This document shows positions 7,530 to 17,074 of a stretch of 19,026 bases of DNA, piece by piece; positions within the stretch are counted from its first letter, which is position 1, and every line of letters begins with the position of its first letter. A model generated the notes under the pieces. The model was not told where the DNA came from. It worked only from the letters and a program-made list of their open reading frames with translations, and ran no database searches. This DNA comes from Thioglobus_B sp964403565 (lineage in GTDB: Bacteria; Pseudomonadota; Gammaproteobacteria; PS1; Pseudothioglobaceae), in the NCBI GenBank assembly GCA_964403565.1, contig CAYOFV010000023.1, forward strand, positions 1 to 19,026, given 5' to 3'. The translations under genes were made by a program, and so were the position numbers.

Positions 7530-10500
7530 ATGAGTACGCAATTATTACACTTACCAAAACAGCAAGGTCTATACCATCCAAATAATGAAAAAGAAAACTG
7601 TGGTGTTGGCTTTATTGCTCATATGCAAGCACAACCTTCACACCAAATTACCATCGATGCATTGGAGATGCTTGCTCGTATGGACCACCGTGGTGGTACT
7701 GGAAGTGAAGCTAATACTGGTGATGGCGCTGGAATTCTTACCAATATTCCAAATGAGTTTTTTGTTAAAGAGATTGAATCGCTATTTGGCGTTAATGTTG
7801 AAAAAGGCGCCTATGGAGTTGGTAATGTATTTTTACCACAAGACCCCGCAGAAAGACAAAAGTGCATTGACTTAGTTGAGCAAACTATTGAAAACGAGGG
7901 GCAAAAACTAATCGGCTGGAGAGATGTTCCGGTTGATGCTGATAAAGCTGATGTTGGTAATATTGCCAGAGAGTCTCAACCTGTTATTAAGCAACTTATT
8001 GTTGCTAAAGCTGACGGCATTGACAATGATGCTTTTGAACGTTCACTATTTATAATCAGAAAGCATGCATCGCACAAAATCAGAACTGATGAGACATTAT
8101 CTCAAGCATTGCTTTTTTATGTTTGTAGCTTATCAACGAGTGTAATTATCTATAAAGGGATGCTTATGGGATCTCAAGTTTTAGATTTTTATTCAGATCT
8201 TTCAAATCCTGAATTTGCAACTTACTTAGCAATGGTGCACTCACGATTTTCTACCAATACATTCCCTTCTTGGGATCGTGCACAACCTTGTCGTTATATG
8301 TCTCACAATGGTGAAATCAATACTCGCCAAGGTAACTATAACTGGATGCGCGCTCGTGAAGGTGTGCTCGATAGCGAACTATTTAAAGACGATTTAAATA
8401 AAACTCTTCCGGTAATTGAAACTGAAGTATCTGACTCTGGTAGTTTTGACAATGTTTTAGAGTTCTTAATGATGAACGGCCGCACACTACAAGAAGCAGT
8501 GTTAATGATGGTGCCTGAAGCCTGGCAGAATGATGAGAATATGAGCAAGGAGAAAAAAGCATTCTACGAATACTTCTCTAACATGATGGAACCTTGGGAT
8601 GGTCCGGCATCAATTGCTTTTACTAATGGACATTATATTGGAGCAGTTCTTGATCGTAACGGCTTAAGACCGTCACGCTTCTACATCACTCATGATGAGC
8701 GTGTAATTATGGCATCTGAAGTTGGTGTTGTAGATGTTGAGACTAATAACGTTAAAACCAAAGGTCGCTTGCGTCCGGGCAAGATGTTCTTAGTTGATTT
8801 TGACAAAGGCGAGCTAATTGATGATGAATCAATTAAAGCTGACTTTGCTGCAAAAAATCCATATGCTGATTGGTTAAAAGATCAACAAATTCACCTATCT
8901 GAGCTTCCTTGTGAGGTTGAAGGTCATGGTTTTTATCCTGATTCATTAATTCATAGATTAAAAGCATTTGGCTACAGTACTGAAACTTTGCAATTTATGC
9001 TTTTGCCTTTGGTTAACGAACTTAGAGATCCGGTTGGATCTATGGGTAATGACTCAGCACTAGCTTGCTTGTCTGATCAATCAAGAATTATTTACGACTA
9101 CTTTAAGCAACTATTTGCACAAGTAACCAACCCTGCAATTGACTCAATTCGTGAAGAAGTGGTTATGTCACTACGCTGTTCAATTGGCCCTGAAGGTAAC
9201 ATTCTTGAGAACAAAGCAGAAAATGCACATAGACTTGTAATTGATCATCCAATTCTTACCAATGAAGAAACTGCAGCGCTTCGCCATTGTAATCATAGAA
9301 ATTGGACTTCAAAAACCATTGATATTACTTATGATCTAGATCAGAATCACAATCTAGAAAATATGCTTGATGATATTTGTAAGCAAGGCGTACAAGCAAT
9401 TGAAGATGGGCATAGCTTAATTATCCTATCTGATAGAAATATTAGTAGTAATCGTGCATGTATATCTGCACTTCTAGCGTCTTCTGCTCTACATAGACAT
9501 TTAGTTGCTACCCACAAACGTACACAAGTTGGCATTATTGTTGAAACTGGTGAGGCACGTGAGGTGCACCACTTCTGCCTACTAACAGGTTATGGTGCAG
9601 ATGCGATTAACCCATACCTAGCATTTGAAGCCCTATGGCAAGCTCGTCGTGATGAGATGATCGATATTGAAAGTGATGATGCAATTATAGCAAGCTATAG
9701 AAAAGGTGTTGCTAAAGGCATGCTGAAGGTTATGGCGAAAATGGGTATTTCTACATTAGAGTCATACAAAGGTGCTCAAATCTTTGAAGCCGTTGGTCTT
9801 GGGCTAGAGGTTATGAACAAATGTTTCTTTGAAACAGCATCGCGTATCAACGGCGTTGGTTTTGATGTATTGCAAGCAGAAGTTGAAAAACGTCATGCAA
9901 ATGCGTATGCAACTGATAGTTTAGATAACTTAGGTCAGTACCACTGGCGTAGTGGCGGTGAAAGACATATGTGGGAGCCAAATACAATTTCTAACCTACA
10001 AATTGCTGCGCGCAATAACGATGAAAAAGCTTATTGGGAATTTGCTAAACATGCAAATGACGAAGGTACACGTAACTCTACATTAAGAGGATTAATGGAC
10101 TTTAAGACCGGCAATCCAATTGATATTAGTGAAGTAGAAAGCACAAAAGAAATTGTTAAACGCTTTGCAACAGGTGCTATGAGTTTTGGCTCTATTTCTG
10201 CAGAATCGCACGAATCGTTAGCCATTGCTATGAACCGACTAGGCGGTAGATCAAACACTGGTGAAGGTGGTGAGGATCCTAAACGCTGGACTCCTGATGC
10301 CAACGGAGATTCACGTCGCTCATCAATTAAGCAAGTAGCATCAGGTCGTTTTGGTGTGACTATTGATTATTTAAACAATGCTGATGAGATTCAAATTAAA
10401 GTATCACAAGGCGCTAAACCTGGCGAAGGTGGTGAGCTACCTGGTACAAAGGTTGATGAGGGCATTGCTAAGATTCGTCACTCAACTCCTGGTGTTGGTC

Positions 10501-11689
10501 TAATTTCACCTCCACCACACCATGATATTTATTCAATTGAAGACCTATCACAACTTATATTTGACTTAAAGCGCTCAAATCCTGAAGCACGTATTAGTGT
10601 TAAGTTGGTTGCAGAAATTGGTGTTGGTACTATTGCTGCAGGTGTAACTAAAGCCAAATCTGATCATATTGTAATTGCTGGTCATGATGGCGGTACTGGT
10701 GCATCACCTTTAACATCAATTAAACATGCAGGTCTACCTTGGGAGCTTGGTGTTGCTGAAACTCATCAAACTCTAGTTATGAATGATTTGCGTTCACGCG
10801 TTATTATTCAAACTGATGGACAAATGAAAACTGGGCGTGATGTTGCTATTGCTGCACTATTAGGTGCTGAAGAGTACGGTTTTTCAACTGCCCCGCTAAT
10901 TACTATGGGTTGTATTATGATGCGTAAGTGTCACTTGAATACTTGCCCTGTAGGTATTGCTACACAAGATAAAGAATTGCGTAAGAAATTTACTGGCAAG
11001 CCAGAGCATGTAGTTAACTACCTGTTTATGGTAGCTGAGGAATTACGTCTTATTATGGCAGAGCTTGGATTTAGAACTGTTAATGAGATGATTGGCCGTA
11101 GCGATATGCTAGAGATGAATAAAGCTATTGAGCATTGGAAGCAAAGCTCTATCAATCTTGATGCGCTACTTGCTCCAGCACAAAAAACATATGCAAAAGC
11201 TGGCACCTATCAAAAGATATTCCAAGACCATCAAATAGAATTACAATTAGATAATAAACTAATTGCAAAAGCTAAAGATGCAATAGCCAATAACGAATCA
11301 ATTAGCATAGAAGAGAAAATTACTAATGTTGATCGTGCAGTTGGCGCTATGTTCTCATCACATATTGTTAAAGCTCGTGGTGGTAACAATCTTGACGATG
11401 ACACAATTAAGGTTAAATTCAGTGGTTCTGCCGGACAATCACTTGGTGCATTTACTGCAAAAGGTGTAACTCTTGAAGTAGAAGGTGATGCTAACGATTA
11501 CGTTGGTAAGGGTCTATCTGGCGGTAAAGTTATTGTTTATCCTCCAAAGGATTCAACATTTAACTCTGAAGAAGAAATCATTGCTGGTAATGTTTGTGGC
11601 TATGGTGCAACCGGTGGAGAAATGTATTTATCTGGACGTGTAGCAGAAAGATTCTGTGTGCGTAATTCTGGTGTTGCTGCAGTAGTTGA
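7530..11689 (+). CDS. gltB: Glutamate synthase large (alpha) subunit, C-terminus lost in gap
   Basis: GltB makes two glutamates from glutamine and 2-oxoglutarate, the GOGAT half of ammonium assimilation. Residues 1-23 look like the propeptide removed to expose the catalytic N-terminal cysteine C24 (KENCGVGF). The glutaminase domain follows, with DHRGGTGSEANTGDGAG and HSRFSTNTFPSW. The central domain comes next, then the FMN-binding synthase domain with GAMSFGSISAESH, SNTGEGGEDP and GHDGGTGASPLTS. The 3Fe-4S cysteines are C1128, C1134 and C1139 (CIMMRKCHLNTCPVG). The right-handed beta-helix domain (KFSGSAGQSLGAF, GGKVIVYPP) begins but is cut at residue 1386 by the N run. Relatives are near 1,480-1,520 residues, so about 100-130 are missing. 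No gltD is visible; it could lie in the gap or elsewhere. A clear Shine-Dalgarno is not seen before the ATG at 7530. Confidence 0.97.
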
Positions 11690-11789
11690 NNNNNNNNNNN
11701 NNNNNNNNNNNNNNNNNNNNNNNNNNNNNNNNNNNNNNNNNNNNNNNNNNNNNNNNNNNNNNNNNNNNNNNNNNNNNNNNNNNNNNNNN
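11690..11789. other. Assembly gap of 100 N between gltB and folA
   Basis: There are exactly 100 N, the usual placeholder for a gap of unknown size. The true distance must exceed 100 nt, because the rest of the GltB beta-helix domain alone needs about 300 nt or more, and folA still lacks its last codons. Any extra gene, such as gltD, would be hidden here. Open reading frames that cross this run on either strand are artefacts of the placeholder. Confidence 0.97.
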
Positions 11790-12268
11790 CTCTCCAAAAT
11801 AGTGAAATGATATGTATGCGGATTTTTCTCATCCGGATCATGCGACTCTCTAAAAGTTTCAACAAATTCATTTTGATCAAATTCTGGAAAATGTGCATCG
11901 CCCTCATATTCGCCATCAATTCTTGTAATGTAGAGTCTTTGAGCTGCTGGTAGCATCTGCTCGTAAAATGAGGCACCACCCATAACCATCACTTCGTCAT
12001 CATCTTTAGCTAACTCAAGTGCTGCATCAATACTATCAACCACTTCGCAACCTTCTGCACTAAAGTTATTATTGCGACTAACAACTACGTTGCGACGATT
12101 TGGCAATGGCCTGCCAATCGACTCATAAGTTTTACGCCCCATAAGTACAGTTTTGCCTGTGGTAGTTTTTTTAAAATACCCCAAGTCTGCAGGAAGATGC
12201 CACGGCAATGCATTATCTTTGCCGATAAGTTGATTGTCGTCCATTGCTACAATTATTGATAATCGCAT
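11790..12268 (-). CDS. folA: Dihydrofolate reductase, last few codons in gap
   Basis: FolA reduces dihydrofolate to tetrahydrofolate with NADPH, supplying one-carbon carriers for thymidylate, purines and also MnmE. The type I chromosomal family is clear: SIIVAMDDNQLIGKDNALPWHLPADL at the N-terminus with the catalytic acid D28, MGRKTYESIGRPLPNRRNVV (NADPH and folate contacts), VMGGASFYEQML and the C-terminal YHFTILE. 159 codons are visible, the full length of E. coli DHFR, so only one to four residues are likely missing beyond the gap boundary. The ATG at 12268 gives the standard N-terminus. The gene is divergent from yceF over 57 nt. Confidence 0.95.
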
Positions 12269-12286
12269 TGAGGGCTCACTTATTTA

Positions 12287-12307
12287 GTAAAATGACTTCT
12301 ATTTTAC
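12287..12307. promoter_or_regulatory. Inverted repeat with back-to-back -10-like boxes, folA/maf divergent region
   Basis: GTAAAAT (12287-12293) and ATTTTAC (12301-12307) form a perfect 7-nt inverted repeat with a 7-nt spacer in the 57-nt space between folA and maf. Each arm contains TAAAAT reading toward one of the two divergent genes, five of six matches to the -10 consensus. Predicted starts would give leaders of about 25 nt for both genes. No convincing -35 boxes are present, so the promoter reading is tentative. Confidence 0.35.
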
Positions 12308-12325
12308 AAACACTTATCTCTCAAG

Positions 12326-12928
12326 ATGTCATTAATTCTTGCATCATCATCGCCATTTAGAAAAGAAGTACTAAATAAGCTTAACGTAGATTTTGATGTT
12401 GTTTCTCCTGATATTGACGAATCTAGAAAAGCTGGAGAAACTCCAAAGCAATTGGTTTATAGACTTAGCCAAGAAAAAGCATATGAGGTTGCTAAAACTC
12501 ATTCTGGACTTATTATTGCATCTGACCAAGTTGCAACACTTGATAGCGGATCAGAAATTAATGACGACATTCTTACCAAGCCGCATACACATGAAAATGC
12601 TGTCAAACAACTTGAGCAAAGTTCTGGCAATACAGTAACTTTTCTTACAAGTTTATCTCTTTTAAATACAAATACCAACAATATTCAAACAATTGTAGAA
12701 AAATATCAGGTTGTATTTAAAGATCTTAACTCTAAACAGATAGAAAACTACCTACTTAAAGAGAAGCCTTACAAATGTGCTGGTAGCTTCAAATCTGAGG
12801 CTTTAGGAATAAGCTTATTTGCAAAGATGATAGGCAATGACCCTAATGCACTAATCGGTCTACCGCTTATTCAACTTATAACTATGCTAGAAAACGAAGG
12901 TATAGATATTCTAGACAATAACATTTAA
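12326..12928 (+). CDS. yceF: Maf-type nucleotide pyrophosphatase, YceF subgroup
   Basis: Maf proteins hydrolyse non-canonical nucleoside triphosphates to monophosphates and pyrophosphate. The YceF subgroup in E. coli prefers 7-methyl-GTP. The 200-residue protein opens with the Maf signature LILASSSPFRKEVL, and has SQEKA, the metal/catalytic region IIASDQVA with D67, TKPHTHENAVKQL, SGNTVTFLT, CAGSFKSEALGISLF and DPNALIGLPL. CAGSFKSE and the GLPL ending align better with YceF than with the YhdE (dTTP/UTP) subgroup. A possible weak ribosome site precedes the ATG. It is followed after 21 nt by mfd, so the two are probably co-transcribed and share a theme of genome and nucleotide-pool protection. 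Confidence 0.93.
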   Translation: MSLILASSSPFRKEVLNKLNVDFDVVSPDIDESRKAGETPKQLVYRLSQEKAYEVAKTHSGLIIASDQVATLDSGSEINDDILTKPHTHENAVKQLEQSSGNTVTFLTSLSLLNTNTNNIQTIVEKYQVVFKDLNSKQIENYLLKEKPYKCAGSFKSEALGISLFAKMIGNDPNALIGLPLIQLITMLENEGIDILDNNI

Positions 12929-12949
12929 AACACAAACAATTAATCAGGC

Positions 12950-15900
12950 ATGTGTTTTATATATTCTAATGATGTAGAGACATCAAAAATCGGGCAAAAA
13001 ACCTATTGGGGCTCGCTATATGGTAGCGCTGATGCACTAGCTCTAGTAGAATTTGCTAAAAGCGCAAAACAAACTGTATTGCTTATTGCTAATGATATTG
13101 CACATTTTGATAGCTTATACAAATCATTAGATTTTTACTCCCAAGACCTGCCAATTTATAAATTTGATAATTGGGAGGTGCTGGCCTACGACCAGTTCTC
13201 ACCTCATCCAGATATAACCTCATCTAGATTAAAAACCTTAGCAAAACTACAAAATCTAGATTCGGGCATTGTTATAACTACTCTTGAATCGTTGTTATAT
13301 CGACTATGTCCAATTGATTTTATAAATCAGTATAGTTTTAATATCAAAAACAATGATGAAATAAAGCTTGATGAATTTAGTGAAAAACTGTTAAAAATTG
13401 GCTACCGTCGCTCTTTCAAAGTTATGGAGCATGGCGAGTTTAATATTAAAGGCTCACTTATTGACATCTATCCAATGGGTGCCAAATCTCCATATAGAAT
13501 AGATTTATTTGATCAAGAGGTAGATTCAATACGCAGTTTTGACGCATCTACACAAAGGTCTTTAAGTTCAATAGATTTTATAGAATTACTTCCAGCAAAA
13601 GAATTTTCAACTGATAAAAACTCAATTAATACTTTTGCAAAGAATTATGCAGAGCATTTTTCTTCTGTAAGTTTTATTGCAAACGAAATTAGTGAAAACA
13701 GAATTCCAAGTGGAATAGAGTTTTACTTGCCGCTGTTTTTTAACAAAACCAATACTTTATTTGATTATCTAAACAAAAATGCAGTAGTGGTCACTTATGA
13801 TGGAATGTCTAAATTAGTAGACTCGAGCTATAGCGAAATAGACACAAGATACAAACAAGCGCAAAACGATCTTGACAGGCCTCCGTTAGAACCTAGTAAG
13901 CTTTTTTTAGCTAAAGAAGAGTTCTTCGGCCAAGTTAAGCAAAAACAACAAATTGTAATCTCTTCATCAAAACTTGATGACAAACAGGTAAATATTAATT
14001 TTTCCTCAAGACTTCTACCACCACTAAGAATTGAGCCGCAAACAAAAAATCCAATTTTAAAATTAGAGAACTTTGTCAAAAAAGCAAAACAGCAAATGTT
14101 AATAGTTTGTCAAAGTCAGGGTCGTCAATCAATTTTAAGTGATCTGCTATCAAATCATAATCTTGATACTCATGCTGTCAGTGGATTTGTTGAATTTACT
14201 AAAAGCGATAAAAAATTAAATATAACCAATAAAAATCTTGCACTTGGGTTGTATGGTGATGATATTGTAATTATTACTGAGGATAATTTATTTGGTCAGG
14301 AGGCCGTGGCTCAACAGCGCCGAAGAAGAGCCAAGCATAAAGACTTTGATGAAGCGATAAAAAGTCTGGTTGAAATAAAAATTGGCGATCCAATCGTGCA
14401 TGAAAATTATGGAGTTGGTAGGTATCTAGGGCTTAAAACTCAAACCTATGATGATAATGAGCAAGACTTTCTACAACTAGAATATGCCAATGGCTCCAAA
14501 CTTATGGTGCCAATATCTTCACTTAATTTAATTTCCAGATACTCTGGGGTTGCGCCTGAAAATGCACCACTGCACAAACTTGGAACAAGCGGATGGTCTA
14601 AAGCCAAACAAAAAGCCTCTGAGGCCTTGGTAGATGTAGCAGCAGAATTATTAGAAATTTATGCTAAACGCGAATCCTCCAAAGGCTTTGCATTCGACAA
14701 TCCAAATGATGCATACTCAGCATTTGTATCAAGTTTTCCATTTGAAGAAACTCCAGACCAAGTTAAAACTATGGGCGAGGTTTTGGCCGATATGCAATCA
14801 ACCAAGCCAATGGATCGATTAGTTTGTGGCGATGTAGGTTTTGGCAAAACTGAAATAGCAATGCGTGCTGCATTTTTAGCAGTTGAATCAGGCAAACAAG
14901 TGGCTGTATTAGTGCCTACAACCTTACTTGCAAACCAACACTACCAATCATTTGTAGATAGATTTATCAATCACCCAGTAGAAATTGAATCCCTGTCGCG
15001 TTTTAAAACCGCTAAAGAACAAAAGCTAATTATTGAAAAACTCTCTCAAGGAAAAATTGACATAATTATTGGCACCCATAAAATTATCCAATCTAAAATT
15101 AAATACAAAGATCTTGGTTTGGTGATAATTGATGAAGAGCATCGTTTTGGGGTTAAACAAAAAGAAGCCTTGAAAAAACTCCGTGGCAAAAGTGATATTC
15201 TTACTATGACTGCCACCCCTATTCCACGTACACTTAATATGGCGCTTGGCTCTCTTAGAGAGCTTTCAATAATTGCCACCCCTCCAGCAAAGCGTAGCGC
15301 TATTAAGACNNNNNNNNNNNNNNNNNNNNNNNNNNNNNNNNNNNNNNNNNNNNNNNNNNNNNNNNNNNNNNNNNNNNNNNNNNNNNNNNNNNNNNNNNNN
15401 NNNNNNNNNCAACTACGAGGCAGAGTTGGAAGGTCGCACCATAGGGCTTATGCATATTTAATTATTAAATCGCATATGTCGTTATCAAAGGATGCAAAAA
15501 AACGCCTTGATGCAATTGAATCATTAGAAGAACTCGGCGCTGGATTTATGCTTGCCAATCATGATTTAGAGATACGTGGCGCTGGCGATCTATTAGGTGA
15601 AAACCAGTCGGGCAAAATTAGTGAAATAGGATTTAATCTTTACCATGACTTGCTTAAACGTACAATTGATGCAATACGCGCAGGCAAGGAAATTAATCCT
15701 GATGATCCTATCAATCAAGAGATTGAAATCGATTCATCAATTCCAGCTATTATTCCTAAAACCTATATTGAAGATGTACATGAGCGCCTAGTTTTATATA
15801 AGCGCATATCTAGTTGCAAAACAGATGATGAGCTTAAAGAGATGCAAATTGAGATGATTGATAGATTTGGACTACTACCAGATGCAATTAAGAGTTTGTT

Positions 15901-16150
15901 TGCCAATACTAGTCTTAAACTTTTTTGCGAAAAAATCGGAATTAATAAAATTAGTATCTATGACGACAAAGCTATTATTGAATTTAGCGATAAAACCACT
16001 ATAGAGCCAATAAATATCATCAATTTAGTGCAAAAACAGGCACAAAAGTTCAAACTTAAAGGGCAAAATCAGTTAATTATGCTTGAAGATATGCCACAAG
16101 ACTTACAGCGTATAGACATTGTGAAAAATTTACTAAAAAAGCTAAATTAA
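12950..16150 (+). CDS. mfd: Transcription-repair coupling factor Mfd (internal assembly gap)
   Basis: Mfd is an ATP-driven DNA translocase that removes RNA polymerase stalled at lesions and recruits UvrA. In order: UvrB-like N-terminal domains (GSADALALVEFA..., YDQFSPHPDITSSRL, VMEHGEFNIKGSLIDIYPMG), the RNA-polymerase-interacting domain from about residue 477 (IGDPIVHENYGVGRYLG), then the RecG-like motor with Walker A GDVGFGKTE (627-635), DEEH (728-731) and TATPIPRTLN (about 754). After the gap comes QLRGRVGRSHH (motif VI), then the TRG region and the C-terminal autoinhibitory domain. About 110 residues between SAIKT and QLRGRVG, including the region of motifs IV-V, are missing in the N run (15310-15409). 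With them the protein would be about 1,140 residues, normal for the family. It ends in a bidirectional terminator. Confidence 0.96.
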   Translation: MCFIYSNDVETSKIGQKTYWGSLYGSADALALVEFAKSAKQTVLLIANDIAHFDSLYKSLDFYSQDLPIYKFDNWEVLAYDQFSPHPDITSSRLKTLAKLQNLDSGIVITTLESLLYRLCPIDFINQYSFNIKNNDEIKLDEFSEKLLKIGYRRSFKVMEHGEFNIKGSLIDIYPMGAKSPYRIDLFDQEVDSIRSFDASTQRSLSSIDFIELLPAKEFSTDKNSINTFAKNYAEHFSSVSFIANEISENRIPSGIEFYLPLFFNKTNTLFDYLNKNAVVVTYDGMSKLVDSSYSEIDTRYKQAQNDLDRPPLEPSKLFLAKEEFFGQVKQKQQIVISSSKLDDKQVNINFSSRLLPPLRIEPQTKNPILKLENFVKKAKQQMLIVCQSQGRQSILSDLLSNHNLDTHAVSGFVEFTKSDKKLNITNKNLALGLYGDDIVIITEDNLFGQEAVAQQRRRRAKHKDFDEAIKSLVEIKIGDPIVHENYGVGRYLGLKTQTYDDNEQDFLQLEYANGSKLMVPISSLNLISRYSGVAPENAPLHKLGTSGWSKAKQKASEALVDVAAELLEIYAKRESSKGFAFDNPNDAYSAFVSSFPFEETPDQVKTMGEVLADMQSTKPMDRLVCGDVGFGKTEIAMRAAFLAVESGKQVAVLVPTTLLANQHYQSFVDRFINHPVEIESLSRFKTAKEQKLIIEKLSQGKIDIIIGTHKIIQSKIKYKDLGLVIIDEEHRFGVKQKEALKKLRGKSDILTMTATPIPRTLNMALGSLRELSIIATPPAKRSAIKXXXXXXXXXXXXXXXXXXXXXXXXXXXXXXXXXXQLRGRVGRSHHRAYAYLIIKSHMSLSKDAKKRLDAIESLEELGAGFMLANHDLEIRGAGDLLGENQSGKISEIGFNLYHDLLKRTIDAIRAGKEINPDDPINQEIEIDSSIPAIIPKTYIEDVHERLVLYKRISSCKTDDELKEMQIEMIDRFGLLPDAIKSLFANTSLKLFCEKIGINKISIYDDKAIIEFSDKTTIEPINIINLVQKQAQKFKLKGQNQLIMLEDMPQDLQRIDIVKNLLKKLN
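15310..15409. other. Assembly gap of 100 N inside mfd
   Basis: The 100-N placeholder falls between the Mfd residues SAIKT and QLRGRVG. Comparison with E. coli Mfd, recalled from memory, puts about 109-110 residues in this interval, so the real gap should be close to 330 nt, not 100. Both flanks belong to the same gene in the same orientation, so the scaffold join itself is well supported. The reading frame is retained across the placeholder only by chance. Confidence 0.95.
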
Positions 16151-16178
16151 CTCAAATTTGCTGAGTTTAGCCTTTTTT
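16135..16178. terminator. Bidirectional intrinsic terminator between mfd and the membrane cassette
   Basis: A hairpin at 16141-16171 pairs GCTAAA with TTTAGC and CTCA with TGAG. It has a 4-nt bulge and a 7-nt loop, giving ten pairs. It is flanked by A6 on the left (16135-16140) and T6 on the right (16173-16178), so it can terminate transcription from both directions. It overlaps the stop codons of both convergent genes, which share TTAA at 16147-16150. Confidence 0.72.
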
Positions 16179-16719
16179 CAATAGACGGAACTAAAACTTT
16201 TAATACTAGATAAATAACTGTTATTGATCCAAGCACATCACCGGTAATATAATGTGTAATAAAATCAAAAGCATCAATAGTAAGTGTTAAATCTTGCATA
16301 TAAACAAAATATTTAAGTAGTGCACTAACTACAGATGTAGTTGCAACAAGAACAATAACGTTTCTAAAGTCGATATTATAAAGATTAGAGAGATCACAAA
16401 TTCTAGCTAGTTTCATTCCTATCATAGCAATAATTGGAGCAATAGCACCGGCACATGCAGCCATCGATCCAATTAAAAGATTACCATTCCAAGAATTAAA
16501 TAATAAAACGCCTGTGGCGATACAAGCTGCCAAAATACCTGGGAAAACTCTATATCCATATAGAAGATACATAAGAATCTTTGCACCTAATGGTAAATAC
16601 AGCCAATAGCTCACTTCTAACTCAAACTCACCAAAGAGAACCATAATAGAGGCACATGCAAATACGCTTAAAAATGCTACAGCATTCTCTATTGAATAGC
16701 TTTTCAAATAACTAAACAT
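16147..16719 (-). CDS. Stand-alone MASE1-like six-helix membrane protein, copy B
   Basis: This is a 190-residue integral membrane protein, almost all hydrophobic, with about six membrane segments (near 12-30, 38-56, 58-75, 80-102, 118-140, 153-177). Motifs resemble the MASE1 sensory membrane domain: WLYLPLGAK (39-47), VFPG at 58-61 opening the third helix, APIIA (94-98), SALLKYFVY (132-140) and GD-x-x-G (160-164) before the last helix. In known MASE1 proteins this domain is joined to a kinase, GGDEF or other output domain. Here nothing follows it. It lies 21 nt downstream of winged-helix copy B and is a paralogue of copy A at 17075-17614, sharing W-LP-GA, YLL, VFPG, APIIA, LLK and GD--G at matching positions. 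No Shine-Dalgarno is seen. A sensor function is an inference. Confidence 0.72.
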   Translation of the reverse strand: MFSYLKSYSIENAVAFLSVFACASIMVLFGEFELEVSYWLYLPLGAKILMYLLYGYRVFPGILAACIATGVLLFNSWNGNLLIGSMAACAGAIAPIIAMIGMKLARICDLSNLYNIDFRNVIVLVATTSVVSALLKYFVYMQDLTLTIDAFDFITHYITGDVLGSITVIYLVLKVLVPSIEKRLNSANLS

Positions 16720-16740
16720 TTAAAAAAATATTTTGACTAT

Positions 16741-17022
16741 TTATTTAGTGCAAGCAAGAATCATCTCGCGCTTGTCTTTTTCAGATTGAGTTGAAGATAC
16801 AATACCTTCATTGATTAATGCACCAACGGCACGTTTAATTGTTGATAGTGAATACTTACGAAAATACTGATCTTTGGTAATCTTAGTGATATTTGCATCT
16901 TTTGTATGTGCAATAAAAGCCAGTACAGATTTCTCAACCTCAGAAAGGTTATTGAAGCCCATTTCACGCTCGTATTTATCAAGAGATTTTCTTAATTCAA
17001 ATAACTTATTTAATGTATTCAT
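16741..17022 (-). CDS. Small MarR-like winged-helix protein, copy B
   Basis: This is a 93-residue putative DNA-binding protein. After an N-terminal helix (NKLFELRKSLDKYE) and a helix around EVEKSVLAFIAH, the helix-turn-helix spans ITKITKDQYFRKYSLSTIKRAVGALINEGIV. A wing, SSTQSEKDKREMIL, carries the D-x-R pattern seen in MarR wings. Unlike ordinary MarR proteins of about 140 residues, it ends right after the wing and lacks the C-terminal dimerisation helices. About half its residues match copy A. The ATG at 17022 is preceded by GGGGAG about 11 nt upstream, and an extended -10 promoter lies farther upstream. It sits 21 nt before membrane gene B, suggesting joint expression. Target genes and ligand are unknown. 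Confidence 0.75.
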   Translation of the reverse strand: MNTLNKLFELRKSLDKYEREMGFNNLSEVEKSVLAFIAHTKDANITKITKDQYFRKYSLSTIKRAVGALINEGIVSSTQSEKDKREMILACTK

Positions 17023-17058
17023 AATTTTTTTCCGCTCCCCAAGCTTGTAAAGTGTTGA

Positions 17059-17067
17059 ATTATATCA
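17059..17067 (-). promoter_or_regulatory. Extended -10 promoter of winged-helix copy B
   Basis: The minus strand reads TGATATAAT, a perfect TATAAT with the TGn extension, 37 nt upstream of the ATG at 17022 and just after the stop of membrane gene A. An extended -10 can work without a good -35, and none is obvious. It would let cassette B be expressed separately from cassette A. Confidence 0.5.
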
Positions 17068-17074
17068 GAAAAAC

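Noticed and set aside
7530..11689. gltB as a truncated pseudogene
   Set aside because: All catalytic and cluster residues are intact and the break coincides exactly with the N run, so the missing end is an assembly effect.
11578..11979. Minus-strand frame crossing the first gap, and folA read through the N run into gltB
   Set aside because: Both depend on the arbitrary 100-N spacer. Sequence beyond it is antisense to gltB and has no meaning in these frames.
15273..15461. Plus-strand frame crossing the second gap within mfd
   Set aside because: It is out of frame with mfd and spans the placeholder. The Mfd motif QLRGRVGRSHH reads clearly in the mfd frame.
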